Source of the DNA: Myxococcus sp046520405 | GTDB taxonomy: Bacteria > Myxococcota > Myxococcia > Myxococcales > Myxococcaceae | NCBI GenBank assembly: GCA_046520405.1 | Contig: JBKGHI010000007.1 | Location: 23,767 to 87,766, forward strand | Reading direction: 5' to 3' | DNA: 64,000 nucleotides | In this document: positions 8,622 to 30,300 of the stretch, one piece after another | Layout: each line of letters starts with the position of its first letter | How positions within the stretch are numbered: position 1 is the stretch's first letter | Notes under the pieces: model-generated | What the model saw: the letters and a program-made list of their open reading frames with translations, nothing else | Databases searched by the model: none | Told to the model about the DNA's origin: nothing | Program-made: the position numbers and the translations under genes

Positions 8622-11600
8622 TGAGCCGGAAGGACGGATTCATGGCGGAGCTGTCGCCGCTCCAGCAGGCCCTGCTGACCATCGAGAAGTTGCAGAAGAA
8701 GCTGGCCGCGGCCCCGAGCGGCGAGCGTGAGCCGATTGCCATCATCGGCATGGCCTGCCGCTTCCCGGGCGGAGCCACCAGCCCCGCGAAGTTCCGAGAC
8801 TTGCTGTGGGGCGCGGGCGAGGCGTTGACGGAGGTCCCCACGGACCGGCGGGCGCTCCAGGGGCTGTATGACCCGGACCCCTCCAGGCCCGGCAAGCTGT
8901 CCATGCGCCGCGCCGGCTTCGTGGACGAGGTGGACCGGTTCGACGCGGAGTTCTTCCACATCTCCCGGCGCGAAGCCGAGGGCATGGACCCGCAGCAGCG
9001 CTTCTTCCTGGAGGTGAGCTGGGAGGCCCTGGAGGACGCCGGGATTCCGCCGCACCAGCTCGGGGGGACGCGGACCGGTGTCTTCGCCGGTGTCCATGCC
9101 AAGGACTACGCGTTCGTCACGGGCGGCGGGCTGGAGAAGGTGAGCGCCCACTACTCCACCGGTGTGGACGCCAGCTATGTGGCGGGCCGGCTGTCGTACC
9201 TGCTCGGGCTCGAAGGGCCGAGCATGGCGGTGGACACCGCGTGTTCGTCGTCGCTGTCCGCCGTGCACCTGGCGTGTCAGAGCCTGCGCACGGAGGAGTC
9301 GACGCTGGCCATCGCCGGCGGCGTGAAGCTCATCCTGGCGCCACAGCTCAGCGTGTTCCTGTCCAAGGCGGGGGCCCTGTCCCCCAGCGGCCACTGCCGC
9401 ACGTTCGACCGGGACGCGGACGGGATGGTGCAGGGCGAAGGCTGCGGCGTCGTCGTCCTGAAGCGGCTCCGGGATGCCGTGCGGGATGGTGACCGCATCC
9501 TCGCGACGCTTCGTGGCACGGGCATGAATCACGACGGCGCGAGCGGCGGCCTCACGGTGCCGAACGTCCGCGCCCAGGAAGCGCTGTACCGCCGCGTCCT
9601 GCAGCGTGCGGGCATCGAGCCGGCCCAGGTGGATTACCTGGAGGCGCACGGGACGGGAACCCGGTTGGGGGACCCCATCGAGCTGGATGGCGTGTCGCGC
9701 GTCTACGGTGCGGCGCGGTCCTCGGAGCGCCCGCTGTGGATTGGCTCCGTCAAGCCGAACATCGGACACACGGAGGCCGCGGCGGGCATCGCGGGCCTCA
9801 TCAAGGCCGTCCTGGTGCTCCAGAGCGGAGAGGTCCCGCCCGCGGTCAACTTCGAGCACCCGACGCCCGAGTTCGCGTGGGAGGGCTCGGGGCTCGCGGT
9901 CCCTCGCGCACGCACGCCCCTGTCGGCCAAGGAGGGACCCCATCGCGTCGCCGTGAGCTCGTTCGGGATGAGCGGGGTCAACGCGCACGCGCTCGTCGAG
10001 GCCTATACCGAGTCCGCTCCCGGTGCCGTGGAGCCCGGGCCGTATGTGCTGCCCCTCTCCGCGCGCTCGGAGCCCGCGTTGCGGGCGCTGGCGGCGTCGT
10101 GGCTGCGGCACGTGGCTGAGGATGGCCCTGGGAAGCGCCTGCCGGATGCCTGTTTCACGGCGGGCGCCGGACGCGCCCATCACGCACACCGCGCGGCCGT
10201 GGTGGCCAACACGCCCGAGGCGCTTCGGGTGGCCCTCCAGGCCGTCGCGGAGGGGCGCGACGCGCGGGATGTCACGCGAGGCCAGTCCCGGGATGCCATC
10301 GCGAGCGAAGCAGTTTTCGTCTTCGGTGACTCGGAGCCGGAGGTCGACCGAGGGATGCGTGAGTTGCTGGGGCGCGCCGCCTTCAGGGTCCATGCGGACA
10401 AGGTGGATGCGGTCCTCCGGCAGGTCGCGGGTTGGTCCGCCATCGAACACGTGACGCGAGGGCAGGGAAGCGCGGATGCCGGACACACGGCGGGCATCCT
10501 GCTGACGTTCCAGGTCGCATTGGCGGAGCTGTGGCGCGCGTGTGGCATCGCTCCATCGGCTGTCGCGGGTTCTGGCGTGGGGGCACTCTCCGCGGCGGTG
10601 GTCGCGGGCGCGGTCTCCGTGGAGGACGCGGTGCGGCTCTGCCTGCGCCTCGCTCCAGCGCAGCCCATTCAGGCGCAGCCCCTGAAGTGCCCGTACTTCT
10701 CCACGGTGGAGGAGGCCTGGGTCGAAGCGGGGGCCTTGGTGCGGGTCTCGGACTGGGAGAAGCAGCTCGCCGCCTCGGCCGACGTGGCGTTGTCCGTGGA
10801 ACTCCTGGGGGCGCGCCATTCGACGGCCTTCCTCCTGGTCTCCTTCAACGCGTCCATGGCGGGCGCGTTGGAGGCGGTGGTCCGGCGTCGTGACGACAAG
10901 GCCCTCATCCTGCAAGCCGGTGCGTCGGCCCGTGACGCCTGGCAGCGTGTCCTGGGCGGCATCGCGCGGCTGTACAGCGCCGGTGGCGCCGTGCGCTTCG
11001 ACGGGCTCTTCGTCGGCGCGCGCAGGTCGGCGGCTCCGACGTACCCGTGGCAGCGTGAGCGCTACTGGTGGGACGGCGAGCTGGCTTCGGCCCCCGCCCA
11101 GGTGGCGGCTCGCGCTGCCATCGAAGTGTCCACGCAGGACCTCTTCTGCGAACTCGAGTGGACCACGCGCGATGCGGGGCCGCTCCCCGTGGATGCGGAG
11201 GGGCATTGGCTCCTCGTCGCTGAACAACCGGCCGGGGCGGAGGCGCTTCGTCAGGCGCTCACGGCCACGGGTGGCACGGTGCGCGTGGCCTCCGTGGGCT
11301 CCGAATGGGATGCGGCGCTTCGGGAATGGCTGCCCGAGGGAACGTCAGCCCGGGGCGTCGTCTACCTGGCGAGTACGGACCGCCAGGAGTCCCTGGAAGG
11401 ACTGCGCGCGTCCGTCCAGCGCGAGGTCCAGGCGGCGACGACGCTCGTCCAGGCACTGGCCCGGCTGTCGGCGCCGCCGCGGTTGTTCCTCGTCACCCAG
11501 GGCGCGCAGACCGTGGGCGAAGCGGCGGGGCCCGTGTCGATTTCGGGCGCACCGCTCTGGGGCTTGGGGCGAGTCATTGCCTACGAACATCCCGAGCTTG

Positions 11601-12903
11601 CCTGCAAGCGCATCGACGCCGAGCCAGGGGCGCTGAGCGGACTGGTGGCGGAGCTCGCGCGCAAGGTGGCGGCTTCCGCTGACGACGACGAGGTCGTGCT
11701 CCAGGGTGAACGGCGGCTGGTGCCTTCGTTCACGCAGCAGCAGCGGCCGGTTCCGGACAGCATGAGCGCCTTCCGTCCCCGGCAGGACCGCACGTACCTG
11801 ATTACCGGTGGCCTGGGGGGCATCGGGCTCCGGCTCGCGGCATGGCTGGTGGAGCGCGGCGCGCGCCACCTCGCGCTGTGCGGCAGGAAGGGAGAGACCG
11901 ACGAGGCCCGGCAGGCCCTGGCGCCGCTGCGTGCGGCGGGCGCGCGCGTGGAGACCTTCCGCGTTGACGTGAGCCGTCCCGAAGCGGTGGCGGAGATGCT
12001 CGCCGCGGTTCGCGGCGGCGGCGCGCCGCTGGGCGGTGTCTTCCACAGCGCGGGGGTGCTGGCGGACAGCGCGTTGTTGCAGTGGACGCCGCGAGACTTC
12101 GAGACCGTCATCGGCCCCAAGGTCGACGGCGCGTGGAACCTCCATGCGCTGGCCACCGACGCCACCCTCGAGCACTTCGTCCTGTTCTCCTCGACGGCGT
12201 CCCTCATCGGCTCTCCGGGGCAGGCGAGCTACGCCGCGGCCAACGCGTTCCTGGATGCGCTGGCGCACTTCCGGCGCGCACAGGGACTGCCCGCCATCAG
12301 CCTCAACTGGGGAAGCTGGGGCGAGGTGGGCATGGCGGCCGCCGACGCGCGGCGAGGGGAGCGGCTCGCGGAGCGGGGCATGCGGCCCATGTCCGTGGAC
12401 GAGGCCCTGGCGGCCATGGCGCTGGTGCTGACCGAGAACCGCGCCACCCGAGGCATCGCGCGCTTCGATCCGGAGCGCTGGGTCCAGAGTCATCCCTCCA
12501 TCGCGGCTTCAGCGCTGTTCCGTCGCGCGGCGGTGGAGGAGGCCGTGCCCGTCGTCGCGGAGGCGCCCCGCAAGCTGCGAGAGGTGTTGCTCGCGCTGGA
12601 GGGCTCCGCGCGCCGGAGCCTCCTGGAGACCCGTCTCAAGGAGATGGTCAGCGAGGTCGGAAAGATTCCGACCACGAAGCTGTCGCCCACGGACTCGTTC
12701 GACGCGTTGGGGTTCGACTCCATCATGGCGCTCGAGCTGCGGGACATGGTGCTGGGCGAGCTCGACGTGAGCATGCCCCTCAAGAGTTTCGTCGATGAAC
12801 GTTCCATCGAGCAGGTGACGGCTGAGCTTCTCGAGAAGCTCGCGGTCGCCAGTGTGCTCAGCGTTGCCTCCACGGAGCGCAACGACTCGAAGCGGGTCTT
12901 GCT

Positions 12904-12907
<4 letters not shown>
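8621..12907 (+). CDS. PKS module KS-(degenerate AT)-KR-ACP
   Basis: A 1428-residue module; start ATG 8621 overlaps the preceding stop. An in-frame extension upstream to 7985 lies inside the previous gene in another frame and is rejected. A short helical docking segment (LQQALLTIEKLQKKL) precedes the KS, which has an intact triad: DTACSSS with C208, EAHGTGT and NIGHTEAAAG. The AT region (about 560-770) is shortened and has lost its catalytic centre: GHSxG reads GSGVG (650-654) with Gly652 in the nucleophile position, and no HAFH/YASH specificity motif is present. The KR is intact: GGLGGIG near 1062 and Tyr1204 in QASYAAANAF. It has an Asp in the position linked to B-type stereochemistry (VLADS). 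There is no DH. The ACP Ser is S1367 (GFDSIMALEL). Its ACP must be charged by another AT. Confidence 0.92.
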
Positions 12908-17937
<5,030 letters not shown>

Positions 17938-19473
17938 AGGTCGCGTTCCTGTTCTCCGGACAAGGCTCGCAGTACGTCGGGGCCGCGCGTGAGCTTTACG
18001 AGACGCACCCGGGCTTCCGCGCTCGCATCGACTCGTTCGACCAGATGCTGCGCGCATACTGGGACCGCTCGCTGCTCTCCGTGCTCTACGCGGAGCCGGG
18101 ACAGCCGTCGCCCATCGACCAGCTCGACTACGCCCAGCCGGTGGTCTTCGTGTTGGAGTACGCGCTGGCCGAGCTGTGGATGTCCTGGGGCGTCCAGCCG
18201 GACGTGCTGCTGGGGCACAGCACGGGAGAGCTGGCGGCGGCGTGCATCGCGGGCGTCTTCAGCGTGGAGGATGGCCTCAAGCTGGCGGTCCACCGGGGCC
18301 GGCTGATTCAGCAGCTCCCCGAGGGTAGCAACATCGCGGTCTCCGCGGCGGAGCCGGAGCTGCGCGCGTTCCTGGCCGAGGGCAAGTGGGCCAGCTCCAT
18401 CGCGGCGGTCAACGGGCCGGACAACGTCGTCATCTCCGGCATTCCGGCGGAGATTCAAGAGATTGGCCGGGCGCTGGAGGCACGCGGCTACAAGGTGAAG
18501 CGCCTCAACATCCCGCGCGCCGCTCACTCGGTGATGATGGAGCCCATCCTCCCGGAGTTCCGGGCGGTCGCCTCGACGCTGCGGTTCTCGCCTCCGTCCA
18601 TTCCCATGGTCTCCGGGATGACGGGCGAGCTCATCACGGACGCCCTGTGCTCGCCGGACTACTGGTGCAGCCAGCTCCGGAACCCGGTGCAGTTCTCCCG
18701 TGGCGTGGAGGCGGTGTACCGCGACGGCATGCGCGTCTTCGTCGAGGTCGGCCCGAAGGCGACGCTGCTCGGCATGGCGGCGCGCTCGCTGCCCGAAGGC
18801 GTGGGCACGTGGCTGCCGAGCCTGCGCGCCGACGACGGTGGCTGGCGGCAGATGCTGGAGAGCCTGGCGGCGTTGTACGTGCGCGGCGTCCCGGTGGACT
18901 GGGCGGCGGTGGATGCCGGCTTCCCGCGCCGCAAGGTGGCGGTCCCGACCTATGCCTTCCAGCGCCAGCGCTACTGGGAGGAGGGGGCGGGCCTCCAGCG
19001 TCCCAACGGACGCGCGGTGTCCCGCGCGGAGCACCCGCTCATCGGCGAGCGCGTGCCCCTGGCGGTCCTGGAGGCCGGTGAGCTGCTGTTCGAGGCGACA
19101 CTGGGGCCTTCCTCGCAGGCGTTCCTGGGACAACACCGCGTCTTCGGAACCGCCACGTTGCCGGCGACGGGTTACGTCGAGATGGCGCTGGCCGCCGGCA
19201 CCCGGTTGCTGGGCACGTCCGCGCTGGAGCTGACGGACCTGGCCATCCTCAACGCGATGACCTTCCCGAAGGACGGCGAGCGGAAGGTGCAGTGCGCCGT
19301 GCGCCGCGATGGAGAAGGCCGGGCCGCCATCCGCATCTTCAGCCGGACGGGCGAGGGCGCCGACGCCGCGTGGAACCTCCATGCGACGGGCACGCTCGCG
19401 GTCCTCGGTGACGACGCACCCTCGGAAGTGGGGCACGACCTCGACAGCGTGTTGAGCGCGTTGCAGACCCCGC

Positions 19474-19482
19474 TGCCGTCGA
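19474..19482 (+). other. second -1 frameshift site
   Basis: The upstream frame gives SALQTPLPS and then a Ser/Thr/Ala-rich nonsense tail; the next frame gives VDDYYQRARSAGVEFG, the conserved DH linker. One missing C in CTGCCGTC explains the joint, since CTGCCCGTC would read Leu-Pro-Val. The position is approximate to within a few bases. Confidence 0.75.
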
Positions 19483-21826
19483 TGACTACTACCAGCGGGC
19501 ACGGAGCGCGGGCGTCGAGTTCGGCCCGGAGTTCCAGGGCATCACCGAGCTGCGCCGGGAAGGCGAGCAGGTCCTCGCCCGCATCGAGCGGCCCTCGGGC
19601 ATTGGGAGCAGCGGCGGTTACCTCGCGCATCCCGCCTTGATGGACGCCTGCCTTCAGGTGGTGGGTGGGGCCTATCCGGAGATGGATGGCACCGAGCTGT
19701 ACGTGCCGGTGCACATCGAACGCCTCCGGGTGCTGGGCAGCATCGACGACGGTGTGTGGAGCCATGCCGTGGTGCGGCCGCTGGATGACGGCGGGAAGCG
19801 ACTGCGCGCGGACGTCCGCATCTTTGGAAGCGATGGGGCGCTGCGTGCCTGGGTGCGGGGCCTGGAGCTTCAGCGCACGAGCCAGGAGGCCCTGCGCGCC
19901 GCCCTGTCGACCTCGCTGGACGAGTGGCTCTACGAGCGGCAGTGGGAGCCGCTCGCCTTGGAGGGGAGCCGCCCGGAGACGCTGGTGCCCGCGAGTGGCG
20001 CGTGCCTGGTCCTCGCGGAGCGAGACGGTGTGGGGCAGCAGCTCGCACAGGCGCTGACGCGCGATGGCCGCACCTGCATCGTCGCCCTCCGTGGCTCGGA
20101 GGCGCGCCGTATCGATGAGACCACCTTCGAGGTGCCTGACGCGCCCGAGGCGCTCGCGGAGGCCCTGCGCTCGATGCCGCTGCCGGCCGCGTTGTCGGAC
20201 GTCGTCTTCCTGTGGGGGAGCGAAGTCGCCGATGTGGAGACGCTGGACGCGGAGGGGCTGGGCCAGGCTGCTCGCGTGTCGGGTGGTGGTGCGCTGGGAC
20301 TGCTCCAGTTCCTGCTCGACCGTGGGTATGCCGGCGCTGTCTGGCTGGTGTCTCGCGGGGCGCAGCCTGTGACGGTGGGCGCGCCGCTGCCGGGGCTCGC
20401 GCAGTCGTTGCTGTGGGGCATGGCGCGGCCACTGGCCATCGAGGCCTCCGAGCTGGACTGCCGGTGTGTCGACCTCGACGCGAAGGGCGACGCGGGCGCG
20501 CAGGCGGAAGTGCTCGCACAGGAGATTCGCCGCCGCGCGGACGTGGCGGAGGACCAGGTGGCGTATCGCGACGGGCGCTACGTCGCGCGGCTCCGCCGGG
20601 TCGAGTCGCGGAAGCTGGTGGGGACATCCGCCGAGCGCGTCGAGGCGTTCCGCGCGGACCGCAGCTATCTGGTGGCGGGCGGGCTCGGCCGGCTTGGTCT
20701 GCTGACGGCGGAGTTGTTGGCGAGCCGGGGGGCACGCAACCTGGTGCTGACGGGCCGGGGCGTCGTGGGGCCGCAAGCCGCGGAGCGCCTGGAGCACCTG
20801 CGTCAACAGGGTGTTCGCGTCGAGTACCGGCAGGTCGACATCGCGGACGCGGAGCCCCTGGCCACGCTGCTGCAAGAGGTGGCGCGGGACATGGCTCCGT
20901 TGGGAGGCGTGTTCCACTCCGCGGGTGTGCTCGATGACGGCGTGCTTCGGCAGCAGCGCTGGGAGCGCTTCGAGACGGTGCTGCGGCCCAAGATGCGGGG
21001 CGCGTGGAACCTGCATCGTCTGACGGCGGGTCTGCCGCTTGAGCACTTCGTGCTGTTCTCGTCCGTCGCGTCGCTGGTGGGCTCGGCGGGACAAGCGAAT
21101 CACTGCGCGGCGAATGCGTTCGAGGACGCCCTGGCGCATCACCGGCGTGCCCTGGGGCTGCCCGCCCTGAGCATCAACTGGGGCATCTGGGCCGGAGACG
21201 CGGGCGCTCAGGTGTCGGTCAGCGAGGAGGCTCGTACGCCGGGCTTCGGCGTCATCCCGAAGGCGCAGGGCCTGCGCGCGCTGGAGCTGCTCCTCACGTC
21301 GCGTATTCCGCAGGTGGGCGTTGCCGCCATCGATTGGTCGGTGTTCGGCAGCGGCCGGTCCACGCCCTACGACGCGGCGCTGCGCGAGCGAGTGGGGAGC
21401 GGACGGACGGCGGAGCGTGCGTCGTTCATGGACACGCTGACGGCGGCGCCCGTCGAGGCGCGCCAGCGATTGGTGATGGACTACGTGCGGGAGCAGGTGG
21501 CGTGGATGCGCGGCGCGGGCTCTGGCGAGTCCATTGACCCGGCGCGTGGCTTCCACGAGCTGGGCATCGACTCCCTGGCGGCGCTCCAACTCAAGAACCG
21601 GCTCCAGAGCGGACTGGGCCTGTCACTGCCGGCGACGCTCGTCTTCAACTACCCCACGGCCGAGAAGCTCGCGGCGCACCTCATGGACGCGTTCATCCCC
21701 CTGGAGTTCACGGAGGAGGCGCGCGCCACGCCGAAGGCGAACAGCCCGGTCGAGAGCACGCTGGATGGACTGGCTGAAGCGAACCTCGCGCACCTGCTCT
21801 CCGAGCAGTTGTCGAAGATGAACTAG
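19480..21826 (+). CDS. C-terminal half of DH, KR and ACP, last part of the frameshifted gene
   Basis: The coding frame resumes at VDDYYQRARSAGVEFG near 19480; the first ATG in this frame is at 19637, inside the DH, so a protein started there would lack the catalytic His. The DH second catalytic Asp is present in MDACLQ (19640). The KR has the cofactor motif GGLGRLG near 20685 and the catalytic Ser region FSSVASLVG, but the Tyr position is His (QANHCAANAF, codon at 21101). Such Asn-His variants occur in other PKS KRs, so activity is uncertain. The ACP is intact (GIDSLAAL, Ser at 21572). A helical C-terminal tail (LAEANLAHLLSEQLSKMN) looks like a docking segment to the next PKS. The gene ends 9 bp before the next start, with AGGA overlapping its stop region. 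Confidence 0.85.
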
Positions 21827-21835
21827 GACAAATCG

Positions 21836-27373
<5,538 letters not shown>

Positions 27374-27380
27374 GACCCTG

Positions 27381-30300
27381 ATGGCGAAAATATCGTCACG
27401 CATTTCTGAATTGCCCGTCGTCAAGCTCGCGTACCTCGCGAGCCAACTGCGCTCGAAGAAGGAGCTGCTGGCGGCCGAGCCCATTGCCGTCGTCGGCATG
27501 TCCTGCCGGTTCCCTGGCGGCGGCGAGCTGCCCGAGACGTTCTGGGAGCTGCTCTCCGCGGGCCGGGACGCGACGCGGGACGTGCCTGCCTCGCGCTGGG
27601 ACGTCGACGCGTTCTACGACCCCACGCCCGGTGTCCCGGGGAAGATGTACACGCGCCGGGGCGCCTTCATCGAAGACGTCGACCTGTTCGACCCTGGCTT
27701 CTTCGGCATCACGCCTCGTGACGCCAAGGGCATGGACCCGCAGCAGCGCCTGCTGCTGGAGGAGTGCTGGCGGGCCCTGGAGCGCGCCGGCATTCCGCCC
27801 GCCGGCCTCACCGGGAGCCGCACCGGCATCTTCCTGGGGCTGATGCACAACGACTACAACCTGCTGGGCATGGCCGAGAAGATGGAGTTCCACTCGGCGT
27901 CGCTCAACTACCCGTCCGTCGCCGCGGGGCGCATCTCCCACACATTGGGCCTGCAGGGGCCGGCCGTCTCGGTGGACACGGCGTGCTCGTCGTCCGCGGT
28001 CGCCATCCACCTGGCCTGTCAGAGCCTCCGCAACGACGAGAGCGACCTCGCGCTCGCCGCGGGCGCGAACCTGAACCTCTCTCCCGTCACGGTGATGGTG
28101 GAGTGCCAGAACCGGATGCTGTCGGCGGACGGCCGCTGCAAGACGTTCGACGCGTCGGCGGATGGCTTCGGGCGCGGCGAGGGCTGCGGCGTCGTCGTGC
28201 TCAAGCGCCTGTCGGATGCGCTGGCCAGCGGGGATTCCATCATCGGCGTCATCCGGGGCTCGGCCGTCACGCATGACGGGCGCAGCAGCGGGCTGATGGT
28301 GCCGAACGGCCGCTCGCAGGAGCGCGTCATCCGGGCGGCGCTGGAGAGCTGCGGCGTGGAGCCGGACCAGGTGGGCTACATCGAGGCCCACGGCACGGGG
28401 ACGCTGCTGGGAGACCCCATTGAGATGGAGGCGCTGCGGTCCGTCTTCGGCCGCAAGGGCGCGCGCGGTGAGCCGCTCTTCGTCGGCTCGGTGAAGACGA
28501 ACATCGGCCACCTGGAGGCCGCCGCGGGCATCGCGGGGCTCATCAAGGTCCTCCTCTCGTTGCAGAACGAGGCCATCCCCGCCCACCTGAACTTCGAGCG
28601 GCCCAACCCGAACATCCGCTGGGACGAGCTGCCCGTCACCATCCCCACGGCCACCCGGCCCTGGCTCCGCGGAGACAAGCGGCGCATCGCGGGTGTCAGC
28701 AGCTTCGGGTTCAGCGGCACCAACGTGCACATGGTGGTGGAAGAGGCCCCGGTGCTGTCGAGGCCCCGCGTGGAGAAGGAGCGCCCGGCCCACGTGCTGA
28801 CGTTGTCGGCGAAGAGCGAGGCCGCGCTCGAGGCCCTCATGGAGGCGCAGGAGCGCGCGCTGCCCGAGGATGCGTCGGCGCTGGGCGACTGGTGCTACAC
28901 GGCCAACGCCGGCCGCTCGCAGTTCGAGCACCGCGCCGCCGTGTCCGGCGTCACCGCCGCGGAGCTGCGCGCGAACCTGGCGCGGCTGCGTGAAGAGAAG
29001 CTGCGCCCGGAGCGCGAGCCCCTGCGCGGCACGGAGAGCCCCCGGCCCGTGTTCCTCTTCACCGGGCAGGGCGCGCTGCGTCCCGGTGTGGGACGCGAAC
29101 TGTACGAGACGCAGCCGGTGTTCCGGGCCGCGCTGGCGCGTTGCTCCAAGGCACTGGACGGGCTGCTCGACTGCAAGCTCGAAGCGCTCCTCTTCGGTGA
29201 CACGTCCGCGACGCTCCTGGAGGACACGCGCCACGCGCAGCCCGCGCTGGTGGCGCTGGAGTTCGCGCTGGCGGAGCTGTGGGCGTCATGGGGCGTCACG
29301 CCGTCGGTGCTCATCGGGCACAGCCTGGGGGAGTACGCCGCGGCCGCCGTGGCGGGGGTGTTCAGCATCGAGGAGGCCTTGCGGCTGGTCGTGGTGCGCG
29401 CACGGCTCATCGGGGACATGCTGGGCGCGGGGGCGATGCTGGCGATTTCCGCGCCGGTCGACACGGTCCGTGGCGCCATTGCGCCTCACGCTGGCGCGGT
29501 GTCCCTGGCGGCCATCAACGGCCCCGAGGACGTGGTGGTCTCAGGGGTGCCGGAGGCCATCACGGAGGTGGAGGCGGCCCTGGGACGCCACGGTATCCAG
29601 ACGAAGCGTCTGCGGATGGCCTACGCCTTCCACTCCACGCAGATGGAGCCGGTGCTGAAGCCGTTCGCGGAGGCCTTCCGGGGCCTGACGCTGACGGCGC
29701 CGCGCATCCCCCTGGTCTCCACGCTGGAGGGCCGGCGTGTTGGCGAAGAAATCTCCCGGCCGGAGTACTGGTGCCGTCAGTTGAGGGAGCCCGTCGCCTT
29801 CGCGCAAGGGCTGGAGGCGCTGCGCGCGGAGGGGCACCGGACGTACCTGGAGGTGGGGCCCGCGCCCATCCTGGCGGGCATTGGCCGCAGGACATTCCAG
29901 ACGACGGAGGCGCTGTGCTGGCTTCCCAGCCTGCGTCCGTCCGCGGGCGAGACGGCGCAACTGCTCGCGAGCCTGGCGGAGCTGTACATGCGCGGCTTCG
30001 ACGTGGATTGGACCGCGTTCGACGCGCCCTTCGAGCGCCGGCCTCGCTGCCTGCCGACGCATCCCTTCCTGCGTGAGCGGTACTGGATGGACGCGAAGGG
30101 CCCCGCGGGTCAACGCGCCTACTCAGCGAGCGACGACTCCGCGCGAGGCGAGGCCCCCGTGCTGCCGGGGGCGCAGTTGCAACTCGCGGGCGCGAAGGAG
30201 GCACGGTTCGCGGCCCGGCTGAGCACGCACGCGCCCGCCTTCATCGAGGAGCATCGCGTCCTCGGAAACCCCGTGCTGCCAGCCGCCTGCTACGTCGAGA

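Noticed and set aside
8147..11227. 1026-residue minus-strand frame opposite a PKS module
   Set aside because: Typical antisense shadow of GC-rich codons; the plus strand has KS and KR active sites.
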